Notes under the pieces: model-generated
Told to the model about the DNA's origin: nothing
The model's database searches: none
The model's input: the letters and a program-made list of their open reading frames with translations, nothing else
Source: Crossaster papposus
Taxonomy: Eukaryota > Echinodermata > Asteroidea > Velatida > Solasteridae
Length of the DNA stretch: 64,000 bases
NCBI GenBank assembly: GCA_037893245.1
Contig: JBAIAA010000074.1
Span: 3,906,001 to 3,970,000 of the forward strand
Reading direction: 5' to 3'
Shown here: piece after piece, positions 24,701-36,700 of the stretch
How the letters are laid out: each line of letters starts with the position of its first letter
How positions within the stretch are numbered: the first letter of the stretch is position 1
Translations under genes and position numbers: made by a program

Positions 24701-27700
24701 TAATAATTATTTCTTCTTGAAACTTTCCACAGATACAAACTATTGTCTAACAACAAAATTTCGAAACAAGGGACAGTTACGAAGACCTAATTTGCATATT
24801 TAATTACCGTGTTAATTAGACCACTGATGGACTTTAATCCAAACACTAACTACGCAAACACTACGCAAAATCGCGTAATTTAAGAGGTTTTCGATCATCT
24901 GATCTCACTCAAAAAAGGACATAGGCTTTCCAAATTACACAAAATCTCAAAATTGACAACCCCTTTATATTTTGACTTTGGAAGGCAATATCTCCAAATC
25001 ACATTGTGCGACTTTACTCTCATATTGTGGTGACAGGTCACATATTTGCTCTGTTTCGTCTAAAGGGAGTCAAGAAACCAGACTACAAGAACAGCTTTTT
25101 TGTCTTCTTGGTTTTTCTAGCATCTACTAACATAAAACTTAAAACAAGTCAGTGCCACAAGAAAACACGTATCCACTAACCGATCAATTTTTTTAATTAC
25201 AGCAAAAAGTGTATACCAACTTTTTTCAACTACAAATAAACCAACATGCCTAATAAACTTTGGAAAAGTTTTTGGAAAAGTTTTGCTAACATACCGCTTG
25301 TGAGAAGACGATATCCCTCCGGCACTGCAGAGATTGTAGGAAATTCAGGTTATGGTATTCCTCCTAGGGGAAAGAAACCAATTAACATCAACAGTTCTTT
25401 ACTTCAAATTATACTTATGAGGCACTGATAATTAGGGGGACACTAAAATGTCTTAGAAAACGTACTCAAGTATCCGTAGACTTTGTACAAAACCAAAGTC
25501 TGGATACAACAATCTTTCCCTATTATTTGTTGTAAGGTTATAATGTTTATGCACTTATGAGCCACAATGAAAAACTCAATGGATCTTTTTTTTTTTTTTG
25601 GGGGGGGGTATGAGCTTAACGGATCACAAGTACACTAAGTGTATGTAATGACAAAAAAATTCAAAGTGGGAATTTTCATTTATTAGGAAAACTTTGTAGG
25701 AAAACTAGGAATAAATCAATCTTTACGGCAAACAGATGATATGGTTTACAAAAGGTGATGCTACATGTACGAATTGTTGGTATAAACACTATTTTCACCA
25801 GCATCCCTTGCTGTTCTTTGGCTGTTCTTGTTCCAACCCAACTGTTCCCTTAAATGCTGTCAACCCCTTTCCAAGCCCAACCCCTTTTATACATTTCTTA
25901 CCGCGCCTCTTACCTACATCTTGAGGAATGCTGTACTACACTTGGTCTATTCTTGTACCTGGCCATGAGATGCTCGATATTTAATTTCGGCCCCGCCCTA
26001 GCCACACCCGCTTTATAAACTTCTCGACCACACCCTTCGACCACGCCTCTCGACCACGCCCCTCTCACCTGCATTCTAAGGAAGGCAATGCTGTACTTGG
26101 CCTGTTCTTGTATCTGCCCCACCGTTTCCTTGAGATGTTTGATGTTGGATTCGACGGCCCCGAGACGCTCCCTAGCGGTGGCCGCGAGCGACAAAAACTG
26201 TACTACCTGTCCGATGACGTGCATGCGCTCGGATAAGTTCTGGTTCATATGGCTCTTCTGTTATAAGTAGAGTGAACGTTACAGAAAATTCAAATAACTA
26301 CAAATTAAAAAAAAAGAAATTCATTAATTATGGAAACTTCTATTAATATTAAACAAATAACATAAAATAGTTTGTGTCAAAATTTCATCGAAATGAGATT
26401 TACATTTTTTGTCATGAATAACATCTTTAATACCTACAGTTTCAGGTTTCATTCACAGAAATGTTGATTTTCCTGAATAAAGTTGTACTACCATAGAGCC
26501 GACTTTTTCAAAGACTGTTTTCTCAGTTGTCAAAATTTGAACTCCAAGGAAGTAATCAATATGCTAACATGTCATATATCCAGAACGAGAGGCACTATGG
26601 AACTCTATTATATACCAAATGAAAGCTTACGCTATGGGCTTTCCAACCATGTATACAAGTCAATTTCACTGTTTTGTGACATACATGTAACACCCATTTT
26701 TGTGGAGTGGGTCACTTATTTGGAATCCGAGTTTGAGACCCGGGTTAGAAGAATACCAATACATACCCAAGATATTAGTAGTTTCCTGCCACCACAATGG
26801 CTGTTGGTTTCGCTGTTAGCACCGGGGGACTTGACAAAGGACACGCCATTCCATTCCCAGTCCTCGTAAGGACTGCGACTGCTGCTGCTGCTGCTGCCAC
26901 GGCCATGGCTGTGGCTGCTGCTTTGCACCTGGTGGTTGCTGCCGACGCTACTGCTGCTCACGCTCAGCCGTTTCATCGACAGAATGACCTCATTGTCGCT
27001 GGTGCCGCTAGTCCGGCTGCTGCTGTTACCGCTGTCAGACGGCGAGGAGGTGGATCCCTTAGTGGTAGACTTGTCGTGGCTGTTGGCGCTGTTGCTGCTG
27101 CTGCTACTACTGCTGCTGCTGCTGCTGTTGGGGCTTTTCACAGGCGAGCCACGGAAGGAGGCATTGCGGTAGCTGTTGAAGGCCTCCTCCATGAAGTTCT
27201 CGTTGATGACATTCAAGAGTTCCGTGACCTGAATCAGTGTAATGGATAAATCTAAACCTTAGTCAACAAACTACAAGATACCACTAACTGTAAAACAGAT
27301 ATTTAAGTCCCTGCAAGTCCTTTTATAAAGCCAGTCACAAGTACCGATAACCTGATAAACAATGACAAATGAATGCTTTTGTAACAATTCAATTATGACT
27401 TATGATGGACTAGCAGGGACTTGAATTCAAGTCTGCTGTAAAACCAACAGGGATTTAGATAGTTTGGTAAGTTGGTAAACAATGCTTGATATATCACAAA
27501 TTATTTCCAAGCCTACTTAATCTAACAAAATCCAACAGCAACAGTCTTCTGTAGGATTTTGTTGAATTAAGCTGCGAACCAGCAAATATGGTGTTGCATC
27601 TGTTGGATCCTGGTTGATTGAGAAGGCTTCATACTCAAATGACTGTTGGGTGTTGTTATACTAAGCAGAATCATTTAGAAAATTTGAATTAGAATTTGGT

Positions 27701-30700
27701 CAATTGATTTGTAGACGAGAGCCTCAACAACACGCTTCGTGCCATTACTGGCTGTCTGCAACCAACTCCAGCTGAAGAGCTCCCAGTTCTAGCAGGAATC
27801 CAACCAGCTGACCAGAGAAGAAAAGCCCATGTTATGGCACTGGCCTGGCCCGCACTCGACCCAGACCACCTATCCATCAAGTCATCACTGAAGAAGCCGG
27901 ACAACCCCGCCTCAAATCAAGTCATTCATTCGCATAGGAGGCACAGTCACTGCTCCAAGTGGCACACTCCAAGACAACATCCCAATAGTCTGCCAACAAA
28001 TGGTGGCAGCAATTGCACCTGTCATCATCACCCCTGAAGAGTTACATGTACATATTCAAGCCAGCCAAATGCCCCCTGGCTCAGACCTATCCAGGCATTC
28101 ATGGGTGAAGCTAAACCACCTGCGAACTAGAGTGGGACGTTTCAACTCCAATATGCACAGATAGGCCTCAAACCAAGACTGGCATTCGACTGTGGAACAG
28201 ATCATCAGAGAGTGCCCTCTCCATCAACCACCCAATGGAGCCCAAGGTTTGGCCGATGTTCCAACACAGGAATGGCTGCTCAATGTTAAGCTCCAGATCT
28301 AAGTCTACATGTACCTCCCCCCACCCCTGTTTTAGGCATACAAAAGAAGAAGTTGTATGTTTAACAGATGTACGGTTTTGATAATGACATTTGAAGTTCA
28401 AAAACAATTTGTTCAATTTTATTTAATGATGTATATGCAGGGTCCCAATGTAAACCAGTTTTTAAACTGTTTGGGCACACCCTGGGTACAGAAATGTGAT
28501 AGATAAACATAGCTGTCAAGGTGTAAAAGGTCAAACACATTATCTTGGATAGCTACAATCGTAGATCAATTGTATCCCCTACCCTCCTTCACTTGCAGGA
28601 AATGTTTGTATGAATCAGTTGGCCTGCTTTAGGTCCGACGTACAGGTACCTTCCTCACATGCAAACCACACCTAGGTAAGCAAGATTCAATTTTCAATTT
28701 GTCAGTAGCGGGCTCCCAATATATATTTCTGTGCGGCAAATTGTTTCCACTAACTTCCGAAACATTCACTTCTGTGACCTGTCACAGAAGTGAATGTTTC
28801 GGAAGTTTCGGCATGCATGCCACATCACAAAACTGATTTTCATTTGTTCCTCTTTTTTTCCCTCTTTTTTTCCCTCTTTTAAAAACATTGCTGTAAAATA
28901 CCAAGTTTAAAGCTGTCAAGAGCATGAAAACTCTTGACAGTCCTGAAGGCAAACCCTGGTCCATCCCAGGGTCCATCCCAGGGTCCGTCCCAGGGTCCGT
29001 CCCAGGGTCCGTCCCAGGGTCCGTCCCAGGGTCCGTCCCAGGGTCCGTCCCAGGGTCCGTCCCAGGGTCCGTCCCAGGGTCCGTCCCAGGGTCCGTCCCA
29101 GGGTCCGTCCCAGGGTCCGTCCCAGGGTCCGTCCCAGGGTCCGTCCCAGGGTCCGTCCCAGGGTCCGTCCCAGGGTCCGTCCCAGGATCCGTCCCGGGAT
29201 CCGTCCCGGGATCCGTCCCGGAGTCCGTCCCAGGTCCGGGCCGGGATATTGGGAATACTAGATTCTTTCAGACTAGTGAAGGTGATTTGACTTGACAAGT
29301 GGTTTAACTTTAACAAACCTTATTGCTGAGTTCTGCTGTCTTCTTTCTCATGCTCTCTAAACCGACGTGCCGCGCCGCTGACAAGACATCACTAGCCAAC
29401 CAGTCAATGCTATTCTTCAAATCTGAAATCTGACTCAGCGTTTTGGCAGCTTGCAGTGTCAAGTTTTTGGTACTTCTGGACAAAATAAATGGAAACGAAG
29501 TAGAAATGTTAGCAAGCAGGGCTCGTGTTTAAACTTCAATTTGTTAATTATCAATAAATTTCATACCAACAACAAAAGTTTTGCCAGCATAGCGACTACC
29601 TCTCATTCCAAACATTTGGCTAAATCAAAAACCCTCTGCAGTCTAATTTTATGCACAGCACAAAGAACAAACTTAACCAGTTCGCGCCAGGATTATTTTA
29701 ACATCACCGAGCCGAGGTGCGTGATTATTTTTAACGAAACTCGATTCAAGGGGGGTTTAGGCCGATGTTACCGAGAAGCACACCCACGCATTTCCAGCCT
29801 TGCTCGCTGCTGACAGACATTTCCGGCCTTGCTCGTGACGTATTTATGCGACACCCGTTTTGAATCTGGGGAAAACTTGCGTGTATATGACACAAAACAC
29901 AGTAAAGGGGGCCACCAATCTACCTGTCACATTAGCACAATTTCTTTGTGTTGATTAACTCAATTAACCATCCCACTGCTCCAGTGTTTGTTTTTACATG
30001 GGTAGCCCTATGACTCCGCTATGAGGTAAAAAACTATAAGGTGCAGAGATTGGTGTATCCTTTTTTAAATAAAATTAACTGACAAATATTTATTAAAAAA
30101 TTGACGGAAAATGCAGGTAGATTTTTCCGTCAAATGTGTTAAACAAAAGCAGGCCCATATCTTTGCTTAAAGCAGGCCCATATCTTTGCTTATTTTTATT
30201 TAGTTTTTACATAGTTTGCTTCTTTCAGTTCTGTGATAGTATGCATATCGATTCACTTCTTTAAAGAATTCTGGAAGCTTTGTGTAATAGGTTGAGTTTG
30301 ATAAAGAAACACTGCCAATGTGACAACTGTGCCTGGCCCACTTTACTGTGTTTTGTGTCATATACGTCTTCCGGCTAACAAGATAATACAACCAGCAAAT
30401 CTCTACTCACGATTTAGACTGTTCCTCTGTGTAGTGTTCCAACATTCGCTTTAGTCCTCCGTGTCTGAATTTCAGGGAGTGAGCTGCTGGTGCACCAACA
30501 GTAATCAAGTCATACAAAAACTCTGCAAGACGAAAATTGAGAATTGTTCATTTCCTCAAAACCTGCAATGGCTAATGACAAGACTGTTGAAATCAACATC
30601 AAGAAAATTGGATACAAAAAATGTTGCCATTTTCTGTCTTTGTTTCCTAATTTTTGTATAACAAAGTAAAATTTGTCTTAGGTTGAACAAAGAATAAAGT

Positions 30701-33700
30701 GGAGTGGGATTTGAACTCGGGACCTTCAGGTTAAAGTTCGTTTGTGTGGAAAATTTTAAGAAGAAATAATGATTAGAACATAGCCGTTGCTATGCTCAAC
30801 TGAACCTTACTTGTCCTGTTTTGTTAACTTTTGCGTGTTTTGTTTAAGTTCGGGACCTTCAGGTTAATGTTATTTAGTCATGGATCATCATGCAAAGTCA
30901 ATGGAAAATAGAAATACAATTTGTTTTTAAACTGAAGAGTTTGTACCTTTAGAGCCTGGTTCCTCCACCCTTAATCTCTGCAGATGTAGATTGATGGGGA
31001 CAAACTCTAGCAGTTTATCGGACTTGGCCGTACTCTTCTTGAACTGGGGACCTGAGACTAGAAGAGATAAATAAAAGATGTGCCTGGTTGAAAAGATGAG
31101 ACTCTCCGTGGGCTTTGGAAATAATTATCTCTTTAAAAATCTTCCACAACCAAAATCTTGAACTTAAAACTCAACGGGTTTTGCCCAACATCTGTCGCAG
31201 GTACTGTTGATTTATAATAATCAATGGCAGTGTACAATATATGTGGCCTTTACACGTGGCCTTTACATCCGTTGCGGGTTCCTTTCATATACATATGGCA
31301 GTGTACAATGTACGTGGCCTTTACACGTGGCCTTTACATCCGTTGCGGGTACCGTTCATATACATATGGCAGTGTACAATGTACGTGGCCTTTACACGTG
31401 GCCTTTACATCCGTTGCGGGTACCGTTCATATACATATGGCAGTGTACAATGTACGTGGCCTTTACACGTGGCCTTTACATCCGTTGCGGGTACCGTTCA
31501 TATACATATGGCAGTGTACAATGTACGTGGCCTTTACACGTGGCCTTTACATCCGTTGCGGGTACCGTTCATATACATATGGCAGTGTACAATGTACGTG
31601 GCCTTTACACGTGGCCTTTACATCCGTTGCGGGTACCGTTCATATATAATAATCAATGGCAGTGTACAATGTACGTGGCCTTTACATGTAAGACTAAAGT
31701 GCCATCGTTTTTTTTCTTGTTTTTAAGTTAATTTTAGGGCCATTACTGGTCATTGTTATCATGAAGTAGACCTTTTCACATCCAAGAAACAATTAATAAC
31801 GAATGGAAATCGGGAAACGTAAATACAAGTTTGAGAAAAACACACATGTCAATCACTAGAAAAGCCTAACACCCCCTACCTACGGGGCTAGTATTCATTG
31901 GGACCAAGGACCAGTAAAACACCTCGCAGACGACTTCTCCAATCCATGTCAAGTCACACTATCTCTGCTCATCCCAAATTACATTTGTCATGCAGGACAT
32001 GGCAAATAACCCTCTCTACAAATCTGATATCCTGTCTGTGAATATTCCTTGCTCCTGGGCCTCCAAAAAAGAAAGAAAGCATGACAAGTCATAAATCGGA
32101 GTTCTCCAGAGAAAAAAGATGAAGAAAAATTGCAACTGTCGCCTGAGGAAACCCCTTTTGTTTTAAAATCTGCTCTCGGTGTTAATTCTGCGCAGATGGT
32201 ACGACCTGCTTCTTCACTGGCTTCAAAATCTGTTTCTTATTTCATGCTTTCTTTCCAACAAGCCCGGGGGGTATTTCTGAACATCTTCCTCGGTGAAGGG
32301 GAGCAAAAGGTGGGCCCAGGGGGGAATAGGAGGATGTTATTGGTCTATGCAGTCAGGAAGGGAGATATGGATCACGGTTCCAACAAACCGGAACATCCCT
32401 CTCAGCTGGAATGCTCTACGAGGAGACGTTAGAGGATCTAGAGCACAGCCAAGTGCTTCTCGGACACCTGCAAGTTAAGAGATTCGATTCAAGACACTCG
32501 GAATAGTAAATTCCACTTTAATAACAAGAGTACATGTATGTTATCAGCCAGAATTATGTGATGCATGCTGATCAAGAATTCCATCTAGCTTTTGTTTTCT
32601 GCAAAGTACGTAAGGCAGAGCCAGGGCACAGGTGACTTGTTCTGGGACGCCCGATTGTTGAACTAACAGACCTTTCTACTAAGCTCTAACATATGATGTT
32701 TTAGCCAATCACAGCTACAGTATGATCAATGTATGATATGCATGCATGCAGATAAGACTTGCACGTCTTAAAGGCGCAACGTGGCCAGGCCTGAGCGTGG
32801 CACTGACAAGCTCCGCGTGTAGTCACCGATGTATGCAGTTGGCAGAGCCCAATGAATTGGTCTATTCAATACAGCTGACACCAGTTTCATGGCAGTGCAA
32901 AGCGCAGAAATCTGCCAAGCAGAAAAATCTGCCAAGCACAGACATTATTTGCTTAGTGAAAAAAGCAGGATACCAGCTAAAATGCATGAGATGCATATTG
33001 CTTGTCATTGATTCCCACCTTATTTTCTGGCTTAAAATGAATATTTGCTAAGCATTTTTGTCTACTTGCTCTGCTCTGTAAAATTGAACTAAAAAACTGA
33101 CGTGCTTAGCACATCTAAGTTTTGCTATTAAACAAAAATGCACTATCAGTCAGATTTATGTGTGATGTCTGCTTCTCGAAATTGGTTCGTAGCCGAGGTT
33201 GTGCTAAGCACCTAAGTTTGCTGATAGTTTTTCACTTCTGCGCCGCTCCGTAAAATCGAGGTCGCATGACCCTTGGGTGTCTGTGCGATGGAACTCGTAA
33301 ATGATTCAATAACAATTGCAAAATCATTTCCCCGCCACATGAACTTGGGCCTGACGACTGCCGCTGGGCAAATGTGCCAGATTTCATTCATTATTCCAAC
33401 TTTCCGTTGCGCTTCGCTCAGCTCCGCATACCTGAAGATGAAGGGCTGCCTTGGGGAATTTAATTTAAATTGGCCATAGGAAAGGGAAGGTGGTAATTTG
33501 GGGATCCTGTTTTCGAAAAAAACAATTACGTACATGTATGATATAATATGTGACCTGTCACCACAATATGAGAGTAAAGTCGGAAAATTGAAAATTGAGA
33601 TATTGGTATTTTCAATTTCTTGAGAAAGAGAGCTTTCCAATGGTATATAACACTTGGGGGTTTTGCGATAAATACATTTTACAGCGCTCCAGAAAGTCAC

Positions 33701-36700
33701 AGGTTTCACAAAACGTGTTTGTGAGAAAACTTACTTATAAACATCCTAAAGAAAACACACAAAAGATTGCCAAACAGGACAAATAAGGTTCGGTTGAGCA
33801 TAGCAACTGCTATGTTCTAATCATTATTTCTTCTTGAAACTTTCCACACATACACACTATTGTATAATCAACATAATATCAAAATTTCGAAAACGTGGGA
33901 TAGTTACGAAGACCTAATTTGCATATTTAATTACCGTGTTAATTAGACCACTGATGGACTTTAATCCAAACACTAACTATGCAAACACTGTTCAAAATCA
34001 TGTAATTTAAGAGGTTTTCGATCATCTGATTGCACCCAAAATTAGGAATATGTAGAGGAGGACTTAGGTTTCCAAATTACGCAAAATCTCAAAATTGACC
34101 ACCCCTTCATATTTTGACTTTGGAAGGCCATATCTCCAAATCACATTGTGCGACTTTACTCTCATTTTGTGGCGACAGGTCACATATTATCTGAGCCAAA
34201 ACAACTGCTAATATATTAGATCACCTTCTGTAATGCAGTATAATCAAATACAAAATAATGGACAACATTTACAGAAATGTAGTTTGCCAATTTTAGAAAC
34301 AGCAATTACAATTAGCCTAAAGCAGGTTATTACCAACAAAGCTCAGTTGATACTTTTGGAGAAAAATAAGAAAACTCATCATCACTTTTCTCAACGCAAT
34401 CAAGAATTTGGTTGAATTCCCTACCTGTCAAGATAGGCCAGCCAACCCATGTCAAAATGTCCTGACTATGGCTAGTGTCTAGGTGTTTGCCCATTACAAC
34501 TACGCATGAACAGGCTGACAATAGACGTAGCCGTAACTCTGGAAGCCCGTTTCAAACACAGCCATATTCATGAATACCCTTTGGACTTGCGCCCTCTTGT
34601 GGCATGATTCCAGTTTGCCATTCGAGGAAAATAATCCTTGTTCACAGATATGTCACCAATTGCAAATTATTATAAATTCGGTCAATAGAAGATTTTTTTT
34701 TTTAAAGAAAGAAAAAAAAATCCCCTTTTTTCTTGCCATGTTTGCTTTAAAATTACCGTTGGGTGCTATATTTTACAGAATGCTTGATTCTGCAATTTAC
34801 TCGAAATAATGAAATAAACAGGTCAAAAGAAATAAGTCCCCCTGGGAAATTTGCGATTTTCTGGAAGACAGTTAGGCTCCTTAACCTGTTACACAAATGT
34901 AAAATGTAGTCTGAAATGTTACACATTTATTGTGCAATAAAGTTTCACCCAACATTTAACGTTCGCCTTGAAATGCTGCCATTTGTTAAATGTGATGACC
35001 AATACAAAATGACACTTTCTTACGTAGGGATTTGACAAATGGAGAAAATCATGTTTTTACAGAATTTTTTTATATTCTTTCCTCACTTAAATTAATTTTC
35101 CTAAAGTGTACAAATGTAAGCATGCATTTAATGTTTTTGTTTTTAATTTTCTAAATTTACGAAGTACAGTAAATTAGAGTCACCCAAGCAAAACAATTTT
35201 TTTAAAGCATAAAGGTTTTGTGGAAATGGATTTTTTTTGTCCTTTCGTTTCAGTAATGAATGTTTACATTTGTACACTTTAGAAAAATTAAATGAAGTGA
35301 GGAAAGAATATTAACAAGTTCTGTAAAAACATGATTTTCTCCATTTGTCCAATCCCTATATGCAAGAAAGTGTCATTTTGTATTGGTCATCACATTTAAC
35401 AAATGGCAGCATTTCAAGGCGAACGTTAACTGTTGGGTGAAACTTTATTGCACAATAAATGTGTAACATTTCAGACTACATTTTACATTTGTGTAACAGG
35501 TTAAGGAGCCTAACTGTCTTCCAGAAAAATGCACATTTCCTAGGGGGGACATTTCTTTTGACCTGTTTAGGATGTTTCATAATATTTAGGGGCCGTCCAA
35601 AGTTGTCAACATTTTAATGGTCGTACAAAGCGTACGACAGGGGGGAGGGGGGTCGGAGGCCGCGTACGACTTTAAATAGTGAATAAAATGTTGATTTTGT
35701 ACCGTACAATATAATTTGAGGTTTGGTTTTTTAAATCAGAAGCGATACAAAGTCCGCTGTTCCAAAAGGATTGCTTCGGCAGGTATACCTTGTTTACAGC
35801 TATTGTGCAACTCCGAGAAAAAAACCCTGATGCGTCCCTAGCGTAGCTGGCGAGGATGGGATACTTTTGACGCCGCCCGAAATCCCGCCCTACATGCCGC
35901 AGCGGCCGAGTTCATATAGCGCAACGTTAACCACGAGGTGTACACGTACGTGCGCGCATGGACGAATCCCGCAAGTGTATATGGTGTACATGCATACCCT
36001 GAATATAGAGCGCGAATGTGCCAAGCGTGAATGAATAAACCTATGACGCAACTGTACTGCGAATCGTTCCCACAGCTGTGCATGGACATGGTGCACGCCA
36101 TACCCCACCGCGCTCTACCGGTGTTTGGAGTTTGTACACTCGGGACGAGGTTGTCACTGCCAATGATCATGGCGTCGCACTTGTTGCAGTCCGATCGTTG
36201 CAGTCCAGAGACCAGCCATGCTTTTATACAGCAAATGTATGTGTACATTGTTTTTGACAAAATTTAATGTTCATCTGATTTTGTTTTTAACTTGCATTGA
36301 TCATCAGCAACATGAATAACATTGCTATTAATAGTAATACTCAGTGCAGCACACATGTAAAATGATGATAAAACATGTGCATCAACATTGAAAAAATAAA
36401 ATGTTGAAAAGTACTACTTTGGGGGGAGGAAGGGGGGTCTTGAAAAGTAGTACGCTCTGTACGACCTTAAAAATGTTGACAACTTTGGACGGCCCCTTAG
36501 GCAGTTTAGTTTTCAATGTTTTCTAAAAATTTCCTTTAATCCATCACCCCATATAACATTTTGACAACTACCAACTATCAAAAGTACATACACGAATGGT
36601 ACATGTAGGTCTTGGTTTTATGCCAAAACAAATATTAGGTACGTACGCGACTTTAATCTTTTGAGAAATTGACAAATAAATTGTCAAGACAAGTAAATAT

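Noticed and set aside
24479-24703. A frame of about 63-74 codons conserved at 24479, 33595 and 39865
   Set aside because: Conserved only because all three are copies of one MITE family. The frame differs in length between copies and has no protein features.
26797-27249. Alanine/valine-rich and leucine-rich plus-strand frames
   Set aside because: Antisense shadows of the serine-rich INPP4 exon 13.
28879-29316. Long repetitive frames (WDGP, GSVP, PSQG repeats) on both strands
   Set aside because: They come from a 12-bp tandem repeat with no stop codon in any frame. They lie in an INPP4 intron, with no splice or coding signature.
31207-31731. Three overlapping forward open frames of 141-174 codons
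   Set aside because: All three frames of one 71-bp satellite are open and encode permutations of the same peptide.
32130-32478. 100-codon plus-strand frame with a 61-codon overlapping frame
   Set aside because: No domain recognised and no consistent splice sites; judged random open sequence.
35838-36267. Overlapping frames of up to 140 codons on both strands
   Set aside because: Interior of a TIR element; no transposase motif or splice structure, and both strands are equally open.
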